From: Citrobacter sp. JGM124
GTDB lineage: Bacteria; Pseudomonadota; Gammaproteobacteria; Enterobacterales; Enterobacteriaceae
Length of the DNA stretch: 64,000 nt
Assembly: GCF_018257795.1 (NCBI RefSeq)
Contig: NZ_JAERJD010000007.1
Span: forward strand, 186,001 to 250,000
Reading direction: 5' to 3'
This document shows positions 8,432 through 17,477 of this stretch, in pieces. The notes under the pieces were generated by a model, which saw only the letters and a list, made by a program, of their open reading frames with translations, had not been told where the DNA came from and ran no database searches. The translations under genes and the position numbers were made by a program. Numbering within the stretch: position 1 is the first letter of the stretch; each line of letters starts with the position of its first letter.

Positions 8432-9427
8432 ATGGAATATACGAAGTTAGGCTCTACGGGACTGGATATATCACGTCTTTGCCTGGGATGTATGACGTTC
8501 GGTCAGCCCGACGCAGGAGCTCATCCCTGGACGCTTGCTGAAGATGACGCACGCCCAATTTTCCGCCATGCCGTTGAAAATGGTATTAATTTTTTCGACA
8601 CCGCTAACAGCTATTCTGCCGGTACGTCTGAAGAAATGGTCGGCAGATTCCTCAAGGAATTTACAAATCGTGATGAGGTCGTGCTGGCGACTAAAGTGTT
8701 TTTCCCGCCCGGTGCTCTGGGAAGTAAACCCACGCCTAATGGGCAGGGACTGTCACGCAAGGCTATCATGACGGAAATAGATAAAAGCCTGAAACGCCTG
8801 GGTACAGATTACGTGGATCTTTATCAGATCCACCGTTGGGACTATTCGACACCTATTGAAGAAACCATGGAAGCATTACATGCTGTTGTGACTGCCGGTA
8901 AAGCACGTTATATCGGCGCGTCATCCATGTATGCCTGGCAGTTTTCCAAAGCCCAGGAAGTGGCTCGTGCAAACGGTCTGACACAGTTTGTCAGTATGCA
9001 AAACTATCTGAACCTGCTTTATCGGGAAGAAGAGCGGGAAATGATCCCAATGTGTGTAGACCAGGGGGTAGGGCTTATTCCGTGGAGTCCGCTTGCCAGA
9101 GGTAAATTAGCCCGTCCGCTCGGTGAAAGTTCAAGTCGTAACGAAACCGACACAACCTCTAGGATGCTTTATACTGCAACCGAAGAAGCGGACAACAGAG
9201 TTATCAGCACGGTTGAAAAGATTGCAGCCGCCCGTGGTATACCAATGGCGCAGATCGGTCTGGCATGGGTACTCAACAAGCAGGGTGTGTCTGCACCTAT
9301 CGTAGGGGCTTCCAGAACGGTTCAGCTGGATGATGCTATTCAGGCGTTGAAGATCAGGCTCACTGATGATGAGATAGCCGATCTCGAAAGAGAATATATC
9401 CCTCATGCCGTAACCGGACATAACTGA
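8432..9427 (+). CDS. Aldo/keto reductase, YajO-like
   Basis: 331 residues, a TIM-barrel NADPH-dependent reductase. Visible are LCLGCMTFG near the start, the catalytic FDTANSYS (Asp and Tyr), ATKVFF (Lys) and LYQIHRWDYSTPIEE (His), then YIGASSMYAWQF and IPWSPLARGKL. The sequence closely follows E. coli YajO (for example GINFFDTANSY, GKARYIGASSM, YREEEREM). Since YajO is elsewhere in E. coli, this may be a paralogue carried on the island. It has an AGGAG 7 bases before the ATG and a hairpin terminator after it. Confidence 0.88.
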   Translation: MEYTKLGSTGLDISRLCLGCMTFGQPDAGAHPWTLAEDDARPIFRHAVENGINFFDTANSYSAGTSEEMVGRFLKEFTNRDEVVLATKVFFPPGALGSKPTPNGQGLSRKAIMTEIDKSLKRLGTDYVDLYQIHRWDYSTPIEETMEALHAVVTAGKARYIGASSMYAWQFSKAQEVARANGLTQFVSMQNYLNLLYREEEREMIPMCVDQGVGLIPWSPLARGKLARPLGESSSRNETDTTSRMLYTATEEADNRVISTVEKIAAARGIPMAQIGLAWVLNKQGVSAPIVGASRTVQLDDAIQALKIRLTDDEIADLEREYIPHAVTGHN

Positions 9428-9828
9428 CAACCATCCGACACGGAATCATCAGTAACGGGCAGGTAACCTGCCCGTTTCGCGCTACCGCGGTATAACGACA
9501 TGATACAGTGCCCACTCTTCGTTATCTGAGACAGGCCCTGAATAGCTTCCCCCGGTACAAAGCATCATGCATAAAATTCAGTACCCAATATTAACTATCT
9601 GAGTTCCAGTAAAATATAAGGCCATTTTCGATTAAATGGCTTTATTATGGCGCGCATTAAATCTATTAGCCTGCACGGTAGCTGACAGTATTCCCTCGCA
9701 GTACACCACCCCATCCGGCAACCCGCTGCCAGCAAGGCTCTGACATTAAAAGTTCATCACATCCCTGCCTGCCTGCCTGCCAATAGAGATAGCAGACTGG
9801 ATTCAGTAACATTGGACGGATCCAAGTT
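9428..9828. other. Intergenic region with a terminator, a second stem-loop and a CTGC tandem repeat
   Basis: No gene is supported. Besides the terminator at 9454-9476, there is a stem GCCATTT (9621-9627) / AAATGGC (9634-9640) followed by TTTATT, and a short CTGC tandem (about four and a half units, 9764-9781). Open frames here show no family resemblance. Confidence 0.5.
9454..9476 (+). terminator. Rho-independent terminator of the aldo/keto reductase gene
   Basis: AACGGGCAGGT (9454-9464) pairs with ACCTGCCCGTT (9466-9476), 26 bases past the stop codon. The T run behind it is short (TTT). Confidence 0.7.
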
Positions 9829-10410
9829 TTAACTGTAGCGCTGCCCGTCTTCTTCACTAATCGCTCTGATGATTCTGGCTGGATTTCCGGCGACAAGTAC
9901 ACCATCAGGCACATCTTTAATCACCACAGCCCCCGCACCGATCACGCTCCCCTTACCGATGCTGACACCAGGCAGAATATTGACCCCGGCACCGATCCAG
10001 ACATCATCCCCGATGGTTACCGGAAGAGCATATTCCAGCCCCTGGTTTCTGCGCCGGGAGTCAAGGGGATGACCGGCGGTATAAATCCCGACGTTCGGAG
10101 CAATAAATACGTTATCACCGATCCTCACTTTTGCTCCGTCGAGAATCGTTAAATTCACATTGGCGTAAAAATTTTCACCAATTTCAATGTTATAGCCATA
10201 ATCACAATAGAAAGGACCTTCAATGATGTAGTTTTTCCCATGCTTGCCGAGGAGGCTGGTGAGGATTTGCTCTCTTTTTTCCTTTTCCGTAAATGGCGTA
10301 TGGTTAAAAGTAAAAAGTTTTAGCTTGGCATCATCTCGTTGCTTAAGTAAATCAACATCATAATTTGCATCGTACAATAATCCCGCTGCTGCTTTTTCCG
10401 CTTCTTTCAT
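9829..10410 (-). CDS. Sugar O-acetyltransferase, maltose acetyltransferase (Maa/LacA) family
   Basis: 193 residues. An N-terminal Mac domain ([21 protein letters not shown]...) is followed by left-handed beta-helix hexapeptide repeats ([46 protein letters not shown]) and the closing AGNPARIIR. The catalytic His is in YTAGHPLD. The enzyme transfers acetyl from acetyl-CoA to sugars such as maltose or glucose. It is divergent from a TetR gene with a strong palindrome between them, so it is the likely target of that regulator. AGAGGA precedes the ATG. Confidence 0.88.
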   Translation of the reverse strand: MKEAEKAAAGLLYDANYDVDLLKQRDDAKLKLFTFNHTPFTEKEKREQILTSLLGKHGKNYIIEGPFYCDYGYNIEIGENFYANVNLTILDGAKVRIGDNVFIAPNVGIYTAGHPLDSRRRNQGLEYALPVTIGDDVWIGAGVNILPGVSIGKGSVIGAGAVVIKDVPDGVLVAGNPARIIRAISEEDGQRYS

Positions 10411-10534
10411 TTAAATCTTCCTCTGAGCTGCTCGAAGTAAAAGATTTCACGTGTTTGAAATAAAAATCATACTTTGTTTCTGAAACCCGGGAGTCCGCCA
10501 CATCCAGATATCCGGACTATAGACAAAGCAGAAC

Positions 10535-10562
10535 CTTTATATGTACGATTGTACATATAAAG
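10535..10562. promoter_or_regulatory. Candidate TetR-type operator between the acetyltransferase and TetR genes
   Basis: CTTTATATGTAC (10535-10546) and GTACATATAAAG (10551-10562) form perfect 12-base arms around GATT. It lies 36 bases before the GTG start of the TetR gene and in the divergent promoter region of the acetyltransferase gene. That is the usual place for a TetR repressor's own operator. Confidence 0.7.
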
Positions 10563-10597
10563 TTATTAATGTATACCCTGCAAAAGAGGAGTGAATT

Positions 10598-11173
10598 GTG
10601 AATGAGGAAAATAAGAAGGATTCTGGTCGTCGAAAACGTCGCTACGATCCCACGCGGCGTGAACGGCTGATTACTGCCACACTTGAGGTTATCGAACAAT
10701 ATGGCGTGGCCGGAACATCCACCCGAAAGGTGGCTGAAATCGCTGATGTCTCTCTGGGCTCACTGACATATTACTTTGAGAGTATCAATCATCTTCTCGA
10801 AGAGGCTTTTACTCACCTGTCAACGAAGATAAGTAATGCGTTCAGTGAGCGGCTCAGTGCCGCCAGGACCAGAGAAGACGCGATTACAGCCGTGGTGGAT
10901 ATTATCGATCAGAATATCTGGAGCTCACCACAGACACTGACACTCAGCTTCGAGCTCTACTCGTTTGTTTCCAGAAATCCTCATTTGCAGTCACTTCCAC
11001 AACGCTGGATGCAACAGAGTCGTCTGGCATTGGCGCAACATTTCACCCCCTCGACAGCAAGAGCGCTTGATGCACTGATTGAAGGTATCGGGATACATAA
11101 TCGCTTTGATAAAGAACCAATGCCTCGCGTAGAAATTGAATCGTTGATCCGACAGATAGCCTCCCGAGGTTAA
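10598..11173 (+). CDS. TetR family transcriptional regulator
   Basis: 191 residues from GTG 10598, preceded by AAGAGGAG. The N-terminal helix-turn-helix is clear: RERLITATLEVIEQYGVAGTS, then TRKVAEIADVSLGSLTYYFESINHLLEEAF. The ligand domain is not of a type I recognise. It starts with a basic tail (NEENKKDSGRRKRRYDPTRRE). It is divergent from the Maa-type acetyltransferase and probably autoregulated through the palindrome at 10535-10562. Confidence 0.87.
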   Translation: MNEENKKDSGRRKRRYDPTRRERLITATLEVIEQYGVAGTSTRKVAEIADVSLGSLTYYFESINHLLEEAFTHLSTKISNAFSERLSAARTREDAITAVVDIIDQNIWSSPQTLTLSFELYSFVSRNPHLQSLPQRWMQQSRLALAQHFTPSTARALDALIEGIGIHNRFDKEPMPRVEIESLIRQIASRG

Positions 11174-11843
11174 TCTGTCAGTGACCACAGCGTTACCTTA
11201 TTTCTGGTTTATCATCTGCACGCTTCAGACAAGTACGTGACAGGTTACGTTCGTCCCTGTCAGTACAAGAGGGGAAACCATTGCAAACGATCAGCCAGCG
11301 CTCTGCCATGTAACAGCAAGTGTTTCAGCGCCCCCGTACTGTTACAGGTAAATCGGGCTGCACAGGTGACCATTCTTATTTAACCAAAACGTCTGGGGAT
11401 AAAACTCGAATCCTGAAACGCCCCCTGGTGGACGAGACCATTCACACCTTCAAGTGGTCAAATCAGTTTTTTGTCCCATGATACGGTCTTTGTTCCACGG
11501 TGACGTTTGCATGCTCAAACCTCCTGCAATGTGAGAGAGTTAAGTATGACCGCCCCTCATGAGCGGAAAGGAGACCAACCAGTAAAAGCCCGCCTGGGTT
11601 ATTACATCTCAACTGGGTACTGAACACCCACCGGAGTCGCTGACTTTTCCCGTCGCACCCGTTAGCCCCGTTCCCGGCTTGATACTGATCAATAAAGACA
11701 GCTTTAATCCTGTAAAAAAAATAATAAGTATTGAACCCTGACGAAATACTGGCAATAGTAGCACCAATTATTAGACGATCGGTCAATATTATTTTGAACG
11801 ATTTAATAACTGAACGGTATACGAACAGACAGACGAGGTGAAA
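11174..11843. other. 670-base region without a recognised gene upstream of the acuI-like gene
   Basis: I find no reading frame with family resemblance. The minus-strand frame 11463-11786 looks random. The last 80 bases hold an operator-like TTAGAC-N4-GGTCAA and the start region of the next gene. The rest may be decayed island DNA. Confidence 0.4.
11771..11786. promoter_or_regulatory. Possible operator for the NemR/AcuR-type regulator
   Basis: TTAGAC-GATC-GGTCAA is an imperfect palindrome 58 bases before the reductase start. It resembles the E. coli NemR box as I remember it (TAGACC-N4-GGTCTA). The regulator encoded at 12891-13547 is of the same broad TetR type. Confidence 0.35.
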
Positions 11844-12827
11844 GTGTTTAACTCTTTGTTAATTAATAAAACAGATGATTGTTACAGTGCGCAACTTGCT
11901 GAAATTGCCGAAAGTGAACTGCCTCAAGGGGATGTTGAGGTCAATGTTGACTATTCATCCATCAATTACAAAGACGCCCTGGCCATTACAGGCCGGGGGC
12001 CTATCGTCCGGCACTTTCCAATGGTGCCAGGCATTGATTTTGCCGGTACAGTGTCCGCTAGCTCACATCCGGAATATCAGGTCGGAGATAAGGTTCTCCT
12101 GACTGGCTGGGGTGTAGGGGAAAAACACTGGGGTGGGTTGTCCGAAAAAGCGCGGGTAAAAGGAGACTGGCTGACACACCTTCCGGCTGGCGCAAACAAC
12201 AAACACGTAATGGCAATTGGTACAGCTGGCTTTACCGCGATGTTGTGTGTCGATGCACTATTGAATCATGGTGTTAAGCCTGAAGATGGTTCAGTTCTTG
12301 TAACCGGTGCCAGTGGAGGTGTCGGAAGTATTGCAGCTATGATCCTCGCATCAATGGGTTACCGCGTTACTGCGTCGACTGGTCGTCCGGATGAAGCCGC
12401 CTGGCTCTACAAAACGATCGGTGTAGATGAGATTATTCATCGTTCCGAACTTTCCTCCCCTGGAAAACCGTTACAGAAAGAACGTTGGGCTGCTGCCATT
12501 GATACGGTCGGCAGCCATACGCTCTGCAATGCCTGCGCAGGGGTGCGATATGGTAGCATTGTTGCGGCCTGCGGCATGGCTCAGGGTATGGATCTGATGG
12601 GTAATGTGGCCCCGTTTATCCTGCGTGGCATCACGCTGAAAGGGATTGACAGTGTCATGTTTGCGAAAGAAAAAAGAGCAGCAATCTGGCAGCAGGCGGT
12701 ACAGTATTTACCAGAGTCCAGACTGGATAGCCTGACCACCGTTTATCCGCTCAGTGAGGCCATCAATGTGGCCGAAAAACTTCTGAGTGGCGGAATTCGC
12801 GGCCGGGCAGTAATTAAGTGCAGTTAA
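11844..12827 (+). CDS. acuI: Acrylyl-CoA reductase, YhdH/AcuI family quinone-oxidoreductase-like
   Basis: 327 residues, a zinc-free medium-chain dehydrogenase/reductase. Hallmarks: SSINYKDALAITGRGPIVRHFPMVPGIDFAGTV, GWGVGEKHWGG, GTAGFTAMLCVDAL, the NADPH loop VTGASGGVGSIA, and AAIDTVG. These match E. coli YhdH (AcuI), which reduces toxic acryloyl-CoA to propionyl-CoA with NADPH. GTG 11844 is chosen over GTG 11838 because GAGG lies at 11835-11838 and E. coli YhdH aligns from this point. It is convergent with a TetR/AcuR-like gene and ends at a shared terminator. Confidence 0.85.
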   Translation: MFNSLLINKTDDCYSAQLAEIAESELPQGDVEVNVDYSSINYKDALAITGRGPIVRHFPMVPGIDFAGTVSASSHPEYQVGDKVLLTGWGVGEKHWGGLSEKARVKGDWLTHLPAGANNKHVMAIGTAGFTAMLCVDALLNHGVKPEDGSVLVTGASGGVGSIAAMILASMGYRVTASTGRPDEAAWLYKTIGVDEIIHRSELSSPGKPLQKERWAAAIDTVGSHTLCNACAGVRYGSIVAACGMAQGMDLMGNVAPFILRGITLKGIDSVMFAKEKRAAIWQQAVQYLPESRLDSLTTVYPLSEAINVAEKLLSGGIRGRAVIKCS

Positions 12828-12870
12828 TTATTTGGATTCAAGGTTCAGCCTGATCTGATTACTTATTATT

Positions 12871-12888
12871 AAGGGGCTACAGCCCCTT
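12871..12888. terminator. Shared stem-loop between the convergent reductase and TetR genes
   Basis: AAGGGGCT (12871-12878), AC, AGCCCCTT (12881-12888), followed on the plus strand by TTCT. It lies 2 bases beyond the minus-strand stop and 43 bases beyond the plus-strand stop, so it can serve the reductase. Confidence 0.7.
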
Positions 12889-12890
12889 TT

Positions 12891-13547
12891 CTACTGTTCA
12901 CCCGCCGCTTTATGAGGGGGCTGATAGTGTACTGACGTTTTGAAATAGCTCCAGAAGTCGTACACAGGTTTGGTTGAACAATAGAGTTTGGCACGCATGA
13001 CTGCACCTTCCCAGCCACTCCAGAAAATGGCCGCCAGTTGTGTATCATTCATATCGGAACATATTTCGCCTGAAGATAACGCGTCGGACAGACAGACCGC
13101 AACAAGGGCCTGCCAGCGCTCAAGAATACTCTGTAGCAGGTTAATAAAGGATGCCGGAAGCCCCGGGCTCTCCTGCATCATATTACCAACCAGGCAGCCT
13201 CGGGTGAAATTGTACTTTTTAATCCCGTCGCAGGCATCATCGATGAAATGTTCCAGACGAACCATTGGTGTGCAGGATGATTCATGCAGATGTTTTTTAA
13301 GTTTATGCTCAAAGAAACTGTCATAAGAACTCAGAACGGTCTGAGCATATTCCTCTTTACTCTTGAAGTAGTAATAAAATGAACCTTTAGGGACACTGGC
13401 ATTTTTGACAATTGCATCGACCCCTGTTGCAAGAAAACCATTCTGCGTCAGCAGTTCAAGCCCACTACGGATCAGGTCATTACGGGTATCTGCATATGTC
13501 CCCTCTGTTTTTCGCGGCCTTCCCCGTCCGCGACTTTCGCCGGCCAT
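12891..13547 (-). CDS. TetR family regulator, AcuR/NemR-like
   Basis: 218 residues from ATG 13547, which has TAGGAG 7 bases before it; the frame is open further to 13607 but without family support. The N-terminus is basic (GESRGRGRPRKTEG), then DTRNDLIRSGLELLTQNGFLAT and VPKGSFYYYFKSKEEYAQTVL. This is the signature helix-turn-helix of AcuR/NemR-type repressors. The ligand part has TRGCLVGNMMQE and SGWEGAVMRAKL. In Rhodobacter, AcuR represses acuI and senses acryloyl compounds; here the neighbouring gene is an AcuI homologue, which supports the same pairing although the gene order is convergent. Confidence 0.85.
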   Translation of the reverse strand: MAGESRGRGRPRKTEGTYADTRNDLIRSGLELLTQNGFLATGVDAIVKNASVPKGSFYYYFKSKEEYAQTVLSSYDSFFEHKLKKHLHESSCTPMVRLEHFIDDACDGIKKYNFTRGCLVGNMMQESPGLPASFINLLQSILERWQALVAVCLSDALSSGEICSDMNDTQLAAIFWSGWEGAVMRAKLYCSTKPVYDFWSYFKTSVHYQPPHKAAGEQ

Positions 13548-13689
13548 GGAGCATCTCCTACATTTTATTAACGCAAAAGAATAAGTGATTTTGCACGATA
13601 GCTTCAATCAGTTTATCCCCTGCGGTGAAGCAGTGGTCACCTCCGCCAAACAGGCAGTGGTATTGCCTGTAACTATAACGCCATGAAGA

Positions 13690-13985
13690 CCACTTTCCTG
13701 AACTTGTTTATCGAATGCAATGAAGAATTACCAACGTCCGTTCCTGGCACGGAGCTGTCAGACCATGTTTGGATCTTTCTTGACCGCAGCACGAACCTGA
13801 GGCGTTGTTCCCACCTTTTTCATATAACGGGACATTAAAACCGATCTCAGCCGGGGTTAATATCCGGTCTCTTGGCTAAAATCGGGCGATACTTGCAGAC
13901 CGTATCAGATCAGCGGGATTCTCGACCTTCTCCCCTCTTCTCATTGCCCATCGATATATCCGGCTATGTTGTAAAGCCTGTCTTT
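13690..13985 (-). pseudogene. Decayed phage/island tyrosine integrase (P4-type) fragment
   Basis: Minus-strand pieces in different frames line up with the middle of P4-type integrases. They are RIYRWAMRRGE with ENPADLIR (about 13905-13975), PRDRILTPAEIG (about 13845-13885, after an in-frame TAG), and RYMKKVGTTPQVRAAVK (about 13770-13835). The usual text of these enzymes is IYRWAxxxGxxxxNPADLI, FKPRDRVLTPEEI, YLEKVGTTPQxRAAVK. The catalytic C-terminal part is not recognisable. The fragment reads with its N-terminus toward guaA, the arrangement expected for an island integrated at the guaA 3' end. Confidence 0.7.
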
Positions 13986-14120
13986 TCTTTGAACTTAAGA
14001 TTTCGTCGCCAGGTACCAGTAAGCATGCTCTGACCAGTTATTCGTCCTTGATACCATGCCATATCAAAATACCAAAATCGTGCGTGACGTTATCAGATAT
14101 TGTCTGGAGTGACTCAGTAA

Positions 14121-14148
14121 ATAAAAAAGTCCGCGATTACGCGGACTT
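14121..14148 (-). terminator. Rho-independent terminator of guaBA
   Basis: On the minus strand AAGTCCGCG (14148-14140) pairs with CGCGGACTT (14135-14127), loop TAAT, followed by a T run (A6-7 on the plus strand from 14128 down to 14122). It lies about 50 bases beyond the guaA stop. Confidence 0.9.
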
Positions 14149-14195
14149 AAGTATGATTCAGTGCCTGTTAGTGCCAGACGTTTCCGGTTAGGAAA

Positions 14196-15773
14196 TCATT
14201 CCCACTCAATAGTCGCAGGCGGTTTTCCTGAGATATCATAAACAACACGGGAAATCCCATTCACTTCGTTGATGATACGGTTTGATACGCGACCAAGGAA
14301 GTCATAAGGCAGATGTGCCCAGTGTGCCGTCATAAAGTCGATGGTTTCTACCGCACGCAGGGAGACGACCCAGTCATATTTACGGCCATCACCCATGACG
14401 CCCACAGATCGAACGGGCAGGAACACGGTGAAAGCCTGGCTCACTTTATTGTAGAGGTCAGCCTTGTGCAGCTCTTCAATAAAGATGGCATCAGCACGAC
14501 GCAGCAGGTCACAGTACTCTTTTTTCACTTCACCCAATACCCGGACACCAAGGCCTGGCCCGGGGAATGGATGGCGGTAGAGCATGTCGTAAGGCAGACC
14601 AAGTTCCAGACCAATTTTCCGGACTTCATCTTTGAACAGCTCTTTTAATGGCTCAACCAGGCCCATTTTCATCTCTTTAGGCAAGCCACCCACATTGTGG
14701 TGAGATTTAATGACATGGGCTTTACCCGTCGCTGAAGCTGCTGATTCAATCACATCAGGGTAGATGGTGCCTTGTGCCAGCCATTTCACCTCTTCGAGAC
14801 GCAGCGCTTCTTCATCAAAGACTTCAACAAAAACGCGACCGATAGTTTTACGCTTGGCTTCAGGATCATCAATACCAGCCAGTTGATTCAGGAAGCGATC
14901 TTCCGCCGCAACATGAACAATATTCAGGCCAAAATGGTCACCGAACATTTCCATCACTTGCTGGGCTTCATTCAGACGCAACAGGCCATTATCAACAAAA
15001 ACACAGGTCAGGCGCTCACCAATGGCACGGTGCAGCAGCATGGCAGTGACCGACGAATCCACACCACCAGACAGGCCGAGAATAACGTTGTCATTACCCA
15101 CTTGTTCACGGATGCGTTCAATCGCGTCTTCGATAATTTTTGCCGGTGTCCACAGGGCCTCACACTGGCAGATATCACGCACAAACCGCTCCAGCAGGCG
15201 TTGTCCCTGGCGGGTATGGGTCACTTCCGGGTGGAACTGCACGCCGTAGAAACGTTTCTCTTCATTTGCCATAATCGCAAATGGGCAGGTTTCGGTGCTG
15301 GCAACGGTGACAAAGTCAGCCGGAATAGCCGTGACCTTATCGCCGTGACTCATCCAAACGTCGAGCAGAGACTCACCGCTGGCGCTGACAGCATCTTCGA
15401 TACCACGAATCAGCGCGCTGTCGGTTTTTATTTCAACCTGCGCATAGCCAAATTCACGATCGTCTGACCCCTGCACATGTCCGCCCAGTTGCATTGCCAT
15501 GGTCTGCATACCATAACATACGCCCAGTACCGGGATACCTGCTTCAAAAACATACTGCGGGGCACGAGGACTGTTCTCTTCTGTGGTACTTTCCGGGCCA
15601 CCGGAAAGAATGATACCGCTTGGGTTAAATTCACGAATTTGTTGTTCAGTGACATCCCATGCCCACAGTTCACAGTAAACACCTAATTCACGCACGCGAC
15701 GAGCGACAAGCTGCGTGTACTGGGAGCCGAAATCGAGGATAAGGATACGATGTTTATGGATATTTTCCGACAT
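14196..15773 (-). CDS. guaA: GMP synthase (glutamine-hydrolysing)
   Basis: 525 residues, the full E. coli length. It has an N-terminal class I glutamine amidotransferase with catalytic Cys86 (GVCYGMQTM) and the His/Glu pair in [11 protein letters not shown]. The ATP pyrophosphatase domain carries the P-loop GLSGGVDSS, and the C-terminal dimerisation domain ends with KPPATIEWE. It converts XMP, ATP and glutamine to GMP. It lies 67 bases downstream of guaB in the guaBA operon. Its 3' end is a known integration site for genomic islands, and an integrase relic follows it here. Confidence 0.98.
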   Translation of the reverse strand: MSENIHKHRILILDFGSQYTQLVARRVRELGVYCELWAWDVTEQQIREFNPSGIILSGGPESTTEENSPRAPQYVFEAGIPVLGVCYGMQTMAMQLGGHVQGSDDREFGYAQVEIKTDSALIRGIEDAVSASGESLLDVWMSHGDKVTAIPADFVTVASTETCPFAIMANEEKRFYGVQFHPEVTHTRQGQRLLERFVRDICQCEALWTPAKIIEDAIERIREQVGNDNVILGLSGGVDSSVTAMLLHRAIGERLTCVFVDNGLLRLNEAQQVMEMFGDHFGLNIVHVAAEDRFLNQLAGIDDPEAKRKTIGRVFVEVFDEEALRLEEVKWLAQGTIYPDVIESAASATGKAHVIKSHHNVGGLPKEMKMGLVEPLKELFKDEVRKIGLELGLPYDMLYRHPFPGPGLGVRVLGEVKKEYCDLLRRADAIFIEELHKADLYNKVSQAFTVFLPVRSVGVMGDGRKYDWVVSLRAVETIDFMTAHWAHLPYDFLGRVSNRIINEVNGISRVVYDISGKPPATIEWE

Positions 15774-15840
15774 TGACGCTAATTCCGAGGCAATAAAACA
15801 GAGAATATAATCGTCCGACCCCGAGGCCGGACGTGAGAAA

Positions 15841-17307
15841 TCAGGAACCCATGCGGTAGTTCGGGGATTCTTTAGTGATTGTTACGTCATGTACGTGGCT
15901 TTCCTGAATGCCGGCACCACTAATACGCACAAACTCTGCCTGAGTACGCAGCGCGTCGATAGTACCACAGCCAGTCAGTCCCATACAGGAACGCAGGCCC
16001 CCCATCTGCTGGTGGACTATCTGTTTTAAATGACCTTTATAGGCCACACGCCCCTCAATACCTTCAGGAACCAGTTTGTCTGCTGCGTTATCAGTCTGGA
16101 AATAGCGATCTGAGGAACCTTTTGACATCGCCCCCAGAGATCCCATACCGCGATAAGACTTAAATGAGCGCCCCTGATAAAGTTCGATTTCACCGGGTGA
16201 TTCTTCAGTTCCTGCCAGCATACCACCGACCATCACTGCCGATGCTCCCGCAGCAATCGCTTTCGCAATATCACCGGAGAAACGAATACCGCCATCCGCA
16301 ATAACAGGAATGCCGGTACCTTCAAGCGCTTCTACCGCATCAGCGACGGCAGTAATTTGTGGAACCCCTACCCCAGTGACGATACGTGTAGTACAGATAG
16401 ATCCCGGGCCGATACCGACCTTCACTGCACTGCAACCCGCCTCAGCTAAGGCACGAGCCCCGGCAGCAGTGGCAACGTTGCCACCGATAATCTGTAAATC
16501 AGGGTATTTAGCGCGAGTCTCACGAATACGCTGCAACACGCCTTCAGAATGACCATGGGAGGAGTCAATCAATAACACATCTACCCCAGCAGCCACCAGA
16601 GCATCAACACGCTCTTCGTTACCTGCCCCTGCACCTACAGCGGCACCGACACGCAAACGCCCTTGTTCGTCTTTACAGGCATTGGGCTTGCGTTCTGCTT
16701 TCTGGAAGTCTTTTACAGTGATCATGCCCCGCAGGTGGAAACCCGCGTCAACAACCAACGCTTTTTCAACACGCTTTTCGTGCATTTTTGCCAGCACGAT
16801 ATCGTGTGACTCTCCCTCTTTAACAGTCACCAGGCGCTCTTTTGGCGTCATATAAACGCTCACTGGCTGGTTCAAATCAGTGACAAAACGGACATCACGC
16901 CCGGTCACGATACCCACCAGTTCATTATCTTCAGTGACAACCGGGTAACCCGCAAATCCATTACGTTCAGTCAGCTCTTTAACTTCACGCAATGTTGTGG
17001 TTGGCAACACTGTCTGAGGGTCTGTGACGACACCACTCTCATGTTTTTTGACACGTCTGACTTCTTCAGCCTGACGCTCAATAGACATATTTTTGTGAAT
17101 AAAGCCGAGTCCCCCTTCCTGTGCCAGGGCGATAGCCAGACGACCTTCAGTAACGGTGTCCATGGCTGCTGAAAGCATAGGAATATTCAGGCGGATAGTC
17201 TTGGTCAGATAGGTGCTTAAATCAGCAGTGTTGGGTAAAACGGTAGAATGGGCTGGAACAAGGAGAACATCATCAAATGTCAGAGCTTCTTTAGCGATAC
17301 GTAGCAT
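15841..17307 (-). CDS. guaB: Inosine-5'-monophosphate dehydrogenase
   Basis: 488 residues. A TIM barrel with the catalytic loop [11 protein letters not shown] (active Cys about 305), interrupted by a CBS pair (about residues 95-205, with [19 protein letters not shown]). The flap region RGMGSLGAM and the C-terminal ESPNYRMGS are typical. It oxidises IMP to XMP with NAD+, the first step of GMP synthesis. First gene of guaBA, preceded by a sigma70 promoter with PurR and CRP sites. Confidence 0.98.
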   Translation of the reverse strand: MLRIAKEALTFDDVLLVPAHSTVLPNTADLSTYLTKTIRLNIPMLSAAMDTVTEGRLAIALAQEGGLGFIHKNMSIERQAEEVRRVKKHESGVVTDPQTVLPTTTLREVKELTERNGFAGYPVVTEDNELVGIVTGRDVRFVTDLNQPVSVYMTPKERLVTVKEGESHDIVLAKMHEKRVEKALVVDAGFHLRGMITVKDFQKAERKPNACKDEQGRLRVGAAVGAGAGNEERVDALVAAGVDVLLIDSSHGHSEGVLQRIRETRAKYPDLQIIGGNVATAAGARALAEAGCSAVKVGIGPGSICTTRIVTGVGVPQITAVADAVEALEGTGIPVIADGGIRFSGDIAKAIAAGASAVMVGGMLAGTEESPGEIELYQGRSFKSYRGMGSLGAMSKGSSDRYFQTDNAADKLVPEGIEGRVAYKGHLKQIVHQQMGGLRSCMGLTGCGTIDALRTQAEFVRISGAGIQESHVHDVTITKESPNYRMGS

Positions 17308-17359
17308 GGCAATATCTCAACCTGAGGGTGAATGAGAACAGATAAAATATTGCCGTGGC

Positions 17360-17388
17360 ATTATACAGAACGTAAGCGATTGCATCCA
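17360..17388 (-). promoter_or_regulatory. sigma70 promoter of guaBA
   Basis: On the minus strand TGGATG (17388-17383), 17-base spacer, TATAAT (17365-17360). The -10 is perfect, and the -35 is poor but sits in the same context as the E. coli guaB promoter. The PurR box fills the spacer. Confidence 0.75.
17370..17385 (-). promoter_or_regulatory. PurR box in the guaBA promoter
   Basis: The plus strand reads ACGTAAGCGATTGCAT, 12 of 16 matches to ACGCAAACGTTTGCGT with the central CG intact. It lies between -10 and -35, so PurR with hypoxanthine or guanine should block RNA polymerase. The E. coli guaB operator is very similar. Confidence 0.8.
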
Positions 17389-17461
17389 CTTTTTTTTACT
17401 AAAAACCTTGATAATCGTGTCATGCAGGGTAGTATCGATCCATTAAACTGCTGATTTAAAA

Positions 17462-17477
17462 TTTGATCCAGGTCACA
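17462..17477. promoter_or_regulatory. CRP site at about -117 of guaBA, overlapping the xseA start
   Basis: TTTGATCCAGGTCACA fits TGTGA-N6-TCACA with one mismatch. Its centre is about 117 bases upstream of the expected guaB start, where E. coli is reported to have a CRP site for guaB. Here its last base is the A of the xseA ATG. Confidence 0.6.

Noticed and set aside
9764..9781. CTGC tandem repeat as a possible phase-variable tract
   Set aside because: Only about four and a half units, and it lies downstream of both neighbouring genes, so no gene is switched by it.
9666..9914. 82-residue minus-strand open frame overlapping the acetyltransferase end
   Set aside because: Shadow of the acetyltransferase in another frame plus intergenic sequence.
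11463..11786. 107-residue minus-strand open frame upstream of the acuI-like gene
   Set aside because: Composition looks random, no ribosome site, covers the operator-like site; treated as empty DNA.
14772..15467. 231-residue open frame on the plus strand opposite guaA
   Set aside because: It lies wholly antisense to the unmistakable guaA gene and has no family resemblance.
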